A stretch of DNA of 25,763 nucleotides, from the NCBI GenBank assembly GCA_903930515.1, contig CAIYYW010000363.1, positions 1 to 25,763 of the forward strand. The letters are read 5' to 3'. The stretch comes from an uncultured delta proteobacterium (GTDB lineage Bacteria > RBG-13-61-14 > DRUE01). Shown here piece after piece: positions 1-7,071 of the stretch. The translations under genes were made by a program, and so were the position numbers. Every line of letters starts with the position of its first letter. Within the stretch, counting starts at the first letter, position 1. Below the pieces are notes generated by a model that made no database searches, was not told the DNA's origin, and saw nothing but the letters and a program-made list of their open reading frames with translations.

Positions 1-822
1 GCGCCTGGAACCGCGCTCCGGGATCAGGACCTGCTTTTGACCGGGCCGGTGGTCTCCGACCTGGCCCGGGCTTTTGAAGAAAACTTTCAGGAATTTATCT
101 GGCTGGAAAAATCCCGGCCGGTGGCGATCAAGGGCCGGAGAAAAACCCCGATCCCGCCGGCTGATTCCGGGGTTTTGCGGGAAACCGGGGCCGGCCTGAA
201 CCTGCCGTTTCCGATGGAGGACCTTGATGATCGGGACGCCACGGCGCGTCTGATCCGGAGCCGTCCTCGCAAGGACGAGACCTACATTTATCAGGTTTAT
301 CTTTATTTGATTAAATCCGCGCGCAAAAGTATTTTTATTGAGAATTCCTATTTCGTCCCGGACCGGGAATTGAACCGGGCGATTTGCGACGCGGCCCGCC
401 GGGGGGTCAAGGTTGTGATGATCATCGGGTGCGGCAAGGACAAGGACCGGTATCAAATGCAGCCGACCATCCTCCGGTATCACTATCTGCCTTTGATTCA
501 GGCCGGGGTGGAAGTTTACCAATGGCAGTCCAAGCTGGCCGGGTTCGGGGAGCTACATTCCAAGTTCGCGGTTTTTGACGATCGGGTCTCGGTGATCGGG
601 TCCTATAACCTGGACCCGCGCGGCAAATTCCTTAACTCGGAAAATATCGTGCTGATTGATTCTGAAAAAACCGCGCAAGCCCTGATCCGATACGCCGCTC
701 TAAACGACCTTTCCCGGAGCGAATTGGTCAGTCTCGCCCAGGCCACAAGTTACCGATACCCTAAAAAGATAACCGCCTTGGTCAAGCTCGCCTGCGCCTT
801 AACCGTGAAAGACTTCTGGTGA
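1..822 (+). CDS. Phospholipase D-family protein, cardiolipin synthase C-like (5' end cut by window)
   Basis: The frame is open from base 1, so the gene starts outside the window; the first in-frame start candidate, a TTG at 37, is internal. The visible 273 residues are the C-terminal half of a PLD-family phosphatidyltransferase. The second HKD motif is intact: HSKFAVFD at 556-579 gives H-x-K-x4-D, followed by GSYNLDPRGKFLNSEN, the form typical of ClsC/YmdC proteins (S-x-N-L-D-P-R...N-T/S-E). Upstream, ENSYFVPD and RRGVKVVMII match the strand and helix before the second catalytic half. The first residues, RDQDLLLTGPVVSDL, correspond to the linker after the first HKD, which should lie left of the window. 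Members transfer phosphatidyl groups between phospholipids at the inner membrane. Family assignment is firm; the exact substrate is inferred. The next gene converges on it, 17 bases away. Confidence 0.85.
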   Translation, partial: APGTALRDQDLLLTGPVVSDLARAFEENFQEFIWLEKSRPVAIKGRRKTPIPPADSGVLRETGAGLNLPFPMEDLDDRDATARLIRSRPRKDETYIYQVYLYLIKSARKSIFIENSYFVPDRELNRAICDAARRGVKVVMIIGCGKDKDRYQMQPTILRYHYLPLIQAGVEVYQWQSKLAGFGELHSKFAVFDDRVSVIGSYNLDPRGKFLNSENIVLIDSEKTAQALIRYAALNDLSRSELVSLAQATSYRYPKKITALVKLACALTVKDFW

Positions 823-839
823 TCCCAGGGCCTGGTCTG

Positions 840-1142
840 TTATTTTTTAAACACGCTGAAGAACTTGCCCAGGGTCTTCTCCTCAAATTTGGACACCTGT
901 TCCAGTTCGCCGGCGTCCAGCCAGACCCCGTGGCAGGCCGAGCATTTGTCTATCTTAAGGTCGCGGTAAGGGATTTCAATCAATTGCATCCCGCATTTCG
1001 GGCATCGCATATAATGGAGATCCTTGAGACGGCCCTTCTCCGCCTCGGCCAGCCGCTGATGTTTCTCGTCCTCCCGCTTCTTCTTCTGCTCAAATTCCAG
1101 TCGGGCAAAATGTTCGTCTTCCTTCTCGCTCGGTTTTTCCAT
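840..1142 (-). CDS. zf-TFIIB zinc-ribbon protein
   Basis: This 100-residue protein has a charged, probably helical N-terminal half (about residues 1-42, rich in K, E and R) and one C-terminal zinc ribbon. The ribbon reads MRCPKCG, then DKCSACHGVWLDAGELEQ, so four cysteines sit in two C-x2-C pairs. The W-L-D-x-G-E-L signature after the second pair is that of the zf-TFIIB family (PF13453), small bacterial proteins of unknown function. The start is well supported by AAGGAGGTG about ten bases upstream of the ATG. It lies 31 bases downstream of the response regulator on the same strand and is probably co-transcribed with it. No enzymatic function can be assigned. The family call is strong, the role is unknown. 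Confidence 0.85.
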   Translation of the reverse strand: MEKPSEKEDEHFARLEFEQKKKREDEKHQRLAEAEKGRLKDLHYMRCPKCGMQLIEIPYRDLKIDKCSACHGVWLDAGELEQVSKFEEKTLGKFFSVFKK

Positions 1143-1173
1143 ATTTGCTTCCCACCTCCTTGAAAATTCCGCC

Positions 1174-1566
1174 CTATTTTTTTAAATAACCCTCAATTAC
1201 CCCGATCAAATCCTCGGTGGTCATCATCGCCTTGCGCAGGTACCCGTTGGCGCCGGCCTCTTTGATCATCTGCTTCAGCTCGCTTTCCTCCTTGGTGGAC
1301 ACGAAGATGATCGGGATATTCTTGCTCTCCGGATGGCCCTTGATCAGCTGGCAAAATTCGTCCCCGTTCATCCCCGGCATCATCACATCCAGGAAGATCA
1401 AATCCGGGCGGTACCCGGAAAAAATAATGTCCTGCGCGGCCTGGCTGGAACCGGCCGTGAGCACGCTGTAACCCGCCTCGGTCAGGTCGTCCTTGATCAC
1501 CTCCAGCGCCACTTCGCTGTCATCAATCACCAGGATCGTTTTTGACGATTTATCCATCCTTTTCAT
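1174..1566 (-). CDS. Single-domain response regulator (CheY-like receiver)
   Basis: The 130 residues form one receiver domain with no output domain. Acidic pair D15/D16 (VIDDSEV), phosphoacceptor D60 (LIFLDVMMPGMNG), the S90/T91 switch (FVSTKE) and K112 are all visible. The conserved lysine is followed by alanine (YLRKAM) instead of the usual proline. Stand-alone receivers normally relay phosphate from a histidine kinase or act by protein contact; no kinase lies in the window, so its partner is unknown. The ATG at 1566 has only a weak upstream site; a second ATG three codons in (MDKSSK) is possible. A consensus-like promoter sits about 40 bases upstream, so this gene and the zf-TFIIB gene appear to form their own transcription unit. 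Confidence 0.9.
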   Translation of the reverse strand: MKRMDKSSKTILVIDDSEVALEVIKDDLTEAGYSVLTAGSSQAAQDIIFSGYRPDLIFLDVMMPGMNGDEFCQLIKGHPESKNIPIIFVSTKEESELKQMIKEAGANGYLRKAMMTTEDLIGVIEGYLKK

Positions 1567-1607
1567 ACCCGCTCAGCCGTTTCCAAAAAATGATAATCAC
1601 GGAATAC

Positions 1608-1636
1608 CTTTTACCAAATTTTCCGGGAACTGTCAA
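1608..1636 (-). promoter_or_regulatory. Sigma70-type promoter for the response regulator
   Basis: Read on the minus strand, a perfect TTGACA (1636-1631) is followed after 17 bases by TAAAAG (1613-1608), four of six matches to TATAAT. It would give a leader of about 35 bases before the ATG at 1566. It lies in the 110-base gap downstream of the ceramidase-like gene, separating that gene from the response regulator. Predicted from sequence only. Confidence 0.5.
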
Positions 1637-1676
1637 CAAAATTGAACTCAACTTCTTAAACGCCAATCAATCCCGT

Positions 1677-3095
1677 CTATTGCCGGATTATTTTTTCAAT
1701 CATCCCGGTCACGGCCTTGACCATATCGTTCTCCACCTCCGGCGACCATCCGACCGGCGAGGCATACTGGGTCTGGATCACCTGGGCCTGGTAGCCGTTG
1801 ATCTTGACCAGGTCGCGGGTCGGGATGTAGAGGTTGTGCTCGCCCATATAGGCGAAGAGCATCAACGGTACTTTTCCCTGGAACCGGTCCTTGATCGCTT
1901 TTCCGATCGGCGCGCACACCTCGCCCTGCATCGCCACCAAAACCATCGGCCCGATCTTCGCCACAATCGTCTCCTCGTAGCGGCACGGGAACTCGCGCGG
2001 CTCCGGAAGCGCTTTCACCAGGAACCCGTCATCGGTGCAGAGGTAATCGCTGCTTTTGGCCGGGAAGGGAATTTTTTGCTCATAGTGATTCAGCAATGCC
2101 CGTTTCCAGTTGTCCTCCCGGCCCGGCTTCGGATATGGGATGAACCCGGCATCCTTGGGAATATTTTGCATCAGCTTGAGCGCTTGCTCGTAAGAGAGCG
2201 GAGGCGCGAGCAAGAGCGGGATCACCGAGAAGCTGCTTTGGACCGGCCCGGTGATTTCCTGCAAGCGGCCCGCGGATATTTGCAGGACCGTTTCCGCGAG
2301 TTTATGGCTCAGTTGCTTCACCCGCCAGAGCGGCGCCCACATCACCGTGCCGATGGTGGGGAACTGGTCCGCGCCACATCCGTCCGCGTACATAGCAAAA
2401 GTCCCGGGCATTCTCTGTTCCAGTTCCTCCACCGCATATCCCGGATGGCCCGGCTCTATCTCGCTGAAGGTGGACTGCATCGGATGGGTGGGCTGGTTGA
2501 AGAGCATGGCCACTACCTTGTCCCCGGACATCACCTTGAGCAGTTGGACCTCGGTGTCAACCGGCTTGAGGCCCAAGCCATAAACCTGCGGATAGCGAGG
2601 GTCGCTCTGGAGAAAATTCCCCGGCCCGGAACCGAATAGGAGCTTGACCGGCCCCTGCTCGCTCGCGATCGCCTCCTTGATCAGAAGGAAAATCCGGTCC
2701 GCCAGCCATCTGCCGTAATCAAAATTGGAAGGCGCGATCTGGATGGGCGCGTCGTGGTTGTGCGTGGCCATCAGCACCAGGTATGCCGGGTCAATGCCGA
2801 GTTCGTGCAGCGCCCGCGAGCGCAGGATGGGAGTGGCGACATCCAGGCAATTGAGGTCATAGGTGACAATGATCAGCCTTTGGCTCCCGTCGTTAAGCGA
2901 GAGAGCGCGCGCGTAAATGTCGTGCCTGACCGCTTTCGCCGGTCCGCCCATAGTCAGGATCCGGCCCTGCCAGTCCACGGGCGTGATCACCGCCTTGGCT
3001 GCGCCTGCTTTCATCTCCAGAGCAAAGACCGGCCGGGCCAAAATAAGGATACTCAAAAAAAATAAGGCGCCCGTCAATTTTTTACATATTTTCAT
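1677..3095 (-). CDS. Secreted neutral/alkaline ceramidase-family protein, possibly not a ceramidase
   Basis: The 472-residue protein starts with a signal peptide (hydrophobic core residues 8-20, likely cut after PVFA). The mature start, GAAKAVITP with GG and R-x-D-I-Y-A-R-A-L, and THNHDAP at H112/H114 plus H204 (NQPTHPMQ) match the N-terminal zinc domain of the neutral/alkaline ceramidase family (PF04734). True ceramidases carry a nucleophilic serine in a G-D-x-S-P motif; here the matching stretch is GCGADQFP (residues 239-246), with no serine, as in the many family members of unknown substrate. The small C-terminal domain of classical ceramidases seems short or absent. The start is supported by GGGGAGGA before the ATG. 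It lies 48 bases downstream of the TPR gene. Probably a periplasmic or secreted zinc hydrolase; substrate unknown. Confidence 0.75.
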   Translation of the reverse strand: MKICKKLTGALFFLSILILARPVFALEMKAGAAKAVITPVDWQGRILTMGGPAKAVRHDIYARALSLNDGSQRLIIVTYDLNCLDVATPILRSRALHELGIDPAYLVLMATHNHDAPIQIAPSNFDYGRWLADRIFLLIKEAIASEQGPVKLLFGSGPGNFLQSDPRYPQVYGLGLKPVDTEVQLLKVMSGDKVVAMLFNQPTHPMQSTFSEIEPGHPGYAVEELEQRMPGTFAMYADGCGADQFPTIGTVMWAPLWRVKQLSHKLAETVLQISAGRLQEITGPVQSSFSVIPLLLAPPLSYEQALKLMQNIPKDAGFIPYPKPGREDNWKRALLNHYEQKIPFPAKSSDYLCTDDGFLVKALPEPREFPCRYEETIVAKIGPMVLVAMQGEVCAPIGKAIKDRFQGKVPLMLFAYMGEHNLYIPTRDLVKINGYQAQVIQTQYASPVGWSPEVENDMVKAVTGMIEKIIRQ

Positions 3096-3143
3096 TTTAT
3101 CCTCCCCTTTCTGATAAGGCTGATTGCTCTCTCCGCGTTCGTT

Positions 3144-4049
3144 TCAGCGCGCCGGAAAATTCTTGCCGGTGATTTGCTTCCAGGTTTGAGCGGCTTGTTT
3201 TTGCTGGCGGCGGTTGTCGGCCTGATATCCATTAAGTTTATCGGGATCGTGGGTGAGCACGAATTCCAGGTCTTGGAGCGCCTTTTGTTTGTTGGCAGAG
3301 TCTCCGATCTTGAGATAAACCCCGGCCCGGCAGGTGTAATTCCCGAAATAATTTGGCGCCAGCTCAATCCCCTTGTCAAGGTATGGCAGGATGATTTCAG
3401 GGCTGTATCCGAAGCGGGCGGAGAGCCAAGTTGGCACGGTGGCCAGGACAATGGCGTAAGTTCGGAAGACCGCTCCGTTCTCGTAATATGGGTCCACCGC
3501 GGCGACCTGGTCGGTGAGCTTGAAAATAGAGGGCAGGACCACGGCGCCTTTGAGCCAGTTCCCGAGGCTGGCCTCGGTGATGATGATATTGCTGAGCCAA
3601 TAATTCCCGGCAACGCTTTTGGGGTCAAGGGCAATGGCCTTCTGGCAGGCCTGCTTGGCCTCGGAGAGTACTTTTTGCAACTCGGCTTTTTCTTCTTTGC
3701 TGGACCGGGGCATGAAATTGGTCCGGTTCCAGAGCGCCATTCCCAGGCCCGACCAGGACTTAGCATAGTTGGGCGCGGTCTTGACCGCCTGCCGGTAAAG
3801 CAAGATCGCCTCGTCTTCGTCCTTTGCGCAGTCGGCCTCCGCGTTCAAGGCTTCGGCCTGCTTGATGGTGTCCTCGGCTTTCTGCTCACCCGCAGTCAAC
3901 TTTCGGGCCGGCTTGCTCCGATAGGCCAGACTCCTCTGCGCGTAAGTCTCGGCCTCCTGCCGCGCCTGTTCAATTTTTGTGACTTCAGCCGCAAACGCGA
4001 CACCGGCGAGCAAAACCGCGAGCAACAATATCTTTGCCGACCGTTTCAT
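3144..4049 (-). CDS. Secreted TatT-like TPR protein
   Basis: I chose the ATG at 4049 because it opens a clean signal peptide (MKRSAKILLLAVLLAGVAFA, cut before AEV); a longer frame to 4154 would overlap the previous gene and lack a leader. The 301-residue product is almost all helical. TPR-type pieces are visible around AILLYRQAVKTAPNYAKSW, AKQACQKAIALDPKS and YLDKGIELAPNYFGNY. The central part (YWLSNI...GAVFRTYAIVLATVPTW...YLKIGD) resembles TatT, the periplasmic T component associated with some TRAP transporters (PF16811). No TRAP permease is nearby, so it more likely scaffolds an envelope complex. The site before the ATG is A/T-rich with no clear Shine-Dalgarno. It lies 64 bases after the last glycosyltransferase, so it may share its transcript. 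Confidence 0.7.
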   Translation of the reverse strand: MKRSAKILLLAVLLAGVAFAAEVTKIEQARQEAETYAQRSLAYRSKPARKLTAGEQKAEDTIKQAEALNAEADCAKDEDEAILLYRQAVKTAPNYAKSWSGLGMALWNRTNFMPRSSKEEKAELQKVLSEAKQACQKAIALDPKSVAGNYWLSNIIITEASLGNWLKGAVVLPSIFKLTDQVAAVDPYYENGAVFRTYAIVLATVPTWLSARFGYSPEIILPYLDKGIELAPNYFGNYTCRAGVYLKIGDSANKQKALQDLEFVLTHDPDKLNGYQADNRRQQKQAAQTWKQITGKNFPAR

Positions 4050-4113
4050 AATAAATGTTTTTATATCATTGAGGGCCGGTAAAGACAAGGACCCGGGGAC
4101 TCCCGCCTTCCAT

Positions 4114-5520
4114 TTATTTCCCGTCATCCTTAAAACACCGATAGAGATAAACATTGTTCTCCGGGCCGGCCGCGCTCAAATACACCTTGTCTTGCACGCA
4201 GTATTCCTTGAGCAAATCCCGGGTTTCTTTCGGCAAGTCCCAGGGGTGGGTGGCCACGGCCATTTTCCCGAACAGGTCTGCGGGGGAGAGGAATTCATCG
4301 TTCTGATAAGGATGCGCGTATTGGTCGTAATATAGATATTCAAACCCGGACAGGCCGATGGAGGCGACATCCTTGTCCGGATAGGTCCGGCTGAGATAGC
4401 GGGCGGCCGGCTGAAGCCCTTGCTTGCCCAATTGATAATACCTGCCCAGGCTGATCAGCAAAAAGGCGCTGATCAGGCCGGAGAGCGCGAGGGGGATAAA
4501 TTTCTTTCTCAGCCGGGGAAATCGCGAAAGCGCCTGCTGATTGATCAACTCAATCCCGGAGGCGGCTCCGAGCAGGAAGAACGGGATCAGGAAGGATAGG
4601 AACCTGGGATAGATGAAAACGCGGAAGGATGCCGTGGCCAGGATGATCAGGGCGGCCGGGAGAAGATAGAGCCAGGCCAGCCCGGATTGGTCCCGGGAAA
4701 TCCGATACAGGCCGGCCAGGAATAAAATGGATACCAGGATTCCGAACCAGACCCAATGGGTTCCGGCCAGCATTTTGATCAATCCCTGAAGAAAATTCAG
4801 GTCCAGCCATCTCCCGGAAATGTCCCGGCCATTGGTCTGGCTGTAAAGGTAAAGACCTTCCAGGCCGGGCGCGTAAAGACCGAGGGCAACGGCCATGGGA
4901 AGCAACGGGAGCAGATATAAAAACGGCTTTTGCCCGCCCGCCTTGCGCCGGCGCCGGATCAGGCCGTAAATAATCTGGCTGAGGATAATGAAGCCGGTGT
5001 ATAAGAAAAAGTAAAAGGAAACCACGGAAACCAGGACATACCAGAGCGCGGTCCTGGCCTTGGCCTGCTCCAGCCAGTCCAGATACAAAAGGTTGCTCAA
5101 TGCCGCGAACAAAATCCATCCCGCGTATCCCCGCGCGTCCTGGCTGAACCAGGTCATCCAGAAGCTCAAAACCATAAAGGCCGACGCCATCAAAGCCGCT
5201 GATTGCGGGAGCCGCTTCCGCAGCCGCAAGTAAAGGACCGCGGGGGTGATCCCGCCGATCAAAAAACTGGGGAGCCGGATCGCCCATTCCTTCAGGCCGA
5301 AAACGCGGATGGAAACTTTGGCGAGCAGGGAGTAAAGGATATGGTTGTTGGGCACGGGAAGAGAAGTCACAATCTCTTTCCAGCCCGCGGTAACGAACCG
5401 GAGCAGGGTATGAATCTCGTCATACCAGAGGCCCTGGTTGATCCGGATCAGCCGGACCAGAAACGATCCCGCCAGCAGGGCTCCGAACAAAATCCAGGTT
5501 CGCTTCTTATTCGCTTCCAC
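4114..5520 (-). CDS. GT-C membrane glycosyltransferase (GT39/PMT_2-like), third copy
   Basis: This is the last of three tandem paralogs, 468 residues with about ten to twelve hydrophobic segments. It starts with GTG at 5520, the site homologous to the start of the middle copy (both begin EANKKRTWILF), overlapping the upstream stop by 14 bases; a longer frame to 5667 is a shadow of the upstream gene. The first periplasmic loop carries INQGLWYDEI, with the D34-E35 pair expected for catalysis in GT39/GT83 enzymes, then PNNHILYSLLAK and WFSQDARGYAG, both shared by all three copies. Such enzymes move a sugar from a polyprenyl-phosphate donor to a protein, lipid or glycan acceptor outside the inner membrane. 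Donor and acceptor are unknown. Its C-terminus (YRCFKDDGK) differs from the other two. Confidence 0.85.
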   Translation of the reverse strand: MEANKKRTWILFGALLAGSFLVRLIRINQGLWYDEIHTLLRFVTAGWKEIVTSLPVPNNHILYSLLAKVSIRVFGLKEWAIRLPSFLIGGITPAVLYLRLRKRLPQSAALMASAFMVLSFWMTWFSQDARGYAGWILFAALSNLLYLDWLEQAKARTALWYVLVSVVSFYFFLYTGFIILSQIIYGLIRRRRKAGGQKPFLYLLPLLPMAVALGLYAPGLEGLYLYSQTNGRDISGRWLDLNFLQGLIKMLAGTHWVWFGILVSILFLAGLYRISRDQSGLAWLYLLPAALIILATASFRVFIYPRFLSFLIPFFLLGAASGIELINQQALSRFPRLRKKFIPLALSGLISAFLLISLGRYYQLGKQGLQPAARYLSRTYPDKDVASIGLSGFEYLYYDQYAHPYQNDEFLSPADLFGKMAVATHPWDLPKETRDLLKEYCVQDKVYLSAAGPENNVYLYRCFKDDGK

Positions 5521-5558
5521 CCCGGCTCCCTTTGCCCAGGCAGTTATAAAGATAGACC
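5462..5558. repeat. Duplicated junction block, copy A
   Basis: These 97 bases, spanning the end of the middle glycosyltransferase and the start of the third, match 6975-7071 without gaps and with four mismatches by eye. The block includes the overlapping stop and GTG start. The rest of the paralogs is far more diverged, so this is a recombination or gene-conversion footprint. Confidence 0.85.
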
Positions 5559-7033
5559 GTGTCATCTTCCTCCCCGGCCCCGGGCCAGACTTCTTCCAGC
5601 CGGCAGTACCGAGTGAGAATTTGCCGGCTATGCTCCGACCAGCTGGCGGGAAACGAGCCGACCACAAGTTTTCCCGTCAAATCTTCCGGTTCCAATGATT
5701 GTTTCCGGCTGAATCCCTCGGCAGGCGGGATATAAAGCTTGAACAAAACGCTGGCCGCGCCATAGGAAATCACCGGAACTCCCGGATATTTTTCTTGGAT
5801 ATAAAGGCCGGCCTTTTTAAATCCCTGTTTTTCCAGGCGATAGTACCGAGACAGACTGAAGGCCAAAAGGACTGATATTAAAATCAAACCGGCCGCCGGG
5901 AATATATTTATATTAATCCGCTTGATTTTCAGCGAAGCCGGTTCAGAAAGAAAATCCAGACTGCAGGCCAAGGCCATAGCAAATAGGGGCATAGCGAAAG
6001 CGAGGAATCTGGCATAAATGAAAAGGTGAAGCGTCAGAGTGGAGAGTATTATAAAAAATATCGGGAGGCCATACAGCCAGAACAGACGATTCTGGGATTT
6101 ATATAAGCGGTGGAGTCCGGGCAAGCCGGCAAGGCAAATAATAATTCCCGCGGCTGGATAATGCGATCCTGAAAATATTTTTACCAGGTCTCCCAGGAAC
6201 TTTAAATCAAGCCATTTGCCCGCGACCAAATGGCCGGCGGAATTGTAATATCTTGCCATTTGCCCGAAGAGCGGAATGTATAAAAGCAGAGAAAGCAAAA
6301 CGGCGGTTACCGGAAGGATGAACATTATTATCTCCCTCCGGCCGGCCTGATTTGATTCAGGTTTTTCCTTTTTCTCCTGTTTCCTCTTTTTTTTCCGGAT
6401 GGCTTTTGAAGGCTGCGGTTCTTGAACCAGGGATGTCTTAGGCTTGAAGGCTTTCAGTTTCAGCCATAATAAAAAGCCATAGCCGATTTGCCCAGCCAGG
6501 ATGAATATCATATAAAGATGAAAATAGCAAGCGGCCACTGCGGAGATTAAATAGAAAAAGATGGTTTTATTTTTTCGGTTATCTGTCCAATCCAGGTATA
6601 GGAATTGATTGAGCATGGAAAATAGGATGAATCCTGCGTATCCCCGGGCATCCTGGCTGAACCATACCGCCCAATAATTTAACGCCATAATCAGCCCGGC
6701 GGAAAAGGACGCCGAATGATTGAATCGCTTTTTCATCAGCAGATAAAGGGTCGGCGGAGTCAGGGTGCCCATCACCAGGCTGGGAAGACGCAGGCTCCAC
6801 TCGTGGTCGCCGAAAATCGTCAAGGAGAGTTTGGCCAGCAGGGTGTTGAGGATGTGATTATTCGGCTGGGGGAAATAGGTGACTATTTTTTTCCAGGGTA
6901 AAAGTATAAAAACCACCACTGTCCACATTTCATCGTAAGACATTCCCTGATTAATCTGAATCAGCCGGAGCAGCAACGACCCCGCCAGCAGGGCTACGAA
7001 CAAAATCCAGGTTCGCTTTTTATTCGCTTCCAC
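5507..7033 (-). CDS. GT-C membrane glycosyltransferase (GT39/PMT_2-like), middle copy with basic loop insert
   Basis: The 508-residue middle paralog starts with GTG at 7033 and overlaps the stop of the first copy by 14 bases. The catalytic-loop acidic pair is D34-E35 (INQGMSYDEM), followed by QPNNHILNTLLAK and WFSQDARGYAG. It is about 40 residues longer than its neighbours. The excess is a very basic stretch near residues 195-235, between two membrane segments, including IRKKKRKQEKKEKPE; by the positive-inside rule this loop should be cytoplasmic. The C-terminus YLYNCLGKGSRGGSE is nearly the same as that of the first copy. Family function is transfer of sugars from polyprenyl-phosphate donors on the outer face of the membrane; specificity cannot be read. 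Confidence 0.85.
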   Translation of the reverse strand: MEANKKRTWILFVALLAGSLLLRLIQINQGMSYDEMWTVVVFILLPWKKIVTYFPQPNNHILNTLLAKLSLTIFGDHEWSLRLPSLVMGTLTPPTLYLLMKKRFNHSASFSAGLIMALNYWAVWFSQDARGYAGFILFSMLNQFLYLDWTDNRKNKTIFFYLISAVAACYFHLYMIFILAGQIGYGFLLWLKLKAFKPKTSLVQEPQPSKAIRKKKRKQEKKEKPESNQAGRREIIMFILPVTAVLLSLLLYIPLFGQMARYYNSAGHLVAGKWLDLKFLGDLVKIFSGSHYPAAGIIICLAGLPGLHRLYKSQNRLFWLYGLPIFFIILSTLTLHLFIYARFLAFAMPLFAMALACSLDFLSEPASLKIKRININIFPAAGLILISVLLAFSLSRYYRLEKQGFKKAGLYIQEKYPGVPVISYGAASVLFKLYIPPAEGFSRKQSLEPEDLTGKLVVGSFPASWSEHSRQILTRYCRLEEVWPGAGEEDDTVYLYNCLGKGSRGGSE

Positions 7034-7071
7034 CCCGGCTCCCTTTGCTCAGGCAGTTATAAAGATAGACC
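6975..7071. repeat. Duplicated junction block, copy B
   Basis: Partner of the block at 5462-5558, offset by 1513 bases. It spans the end of the first glycosyltransferase and the start of the middle one, with the same 14-base gene overlap. Confidence 0.85.

Noticed and set aside
825-835. Near-palindrome CCAGGGCCTGG between convergent genes
   Set aside because: The centre is one base, too small for a stable loop, and no adequate T-run directly follows. Not called as a terminator.
1542-2639. Long plus-strand open frame opposite the ceramidase-like gene
   Set aside because: Antisense to a gene with signal peptide, ribosome site and family motifs; composition rich in R, H and L is typical of a shadow frame.
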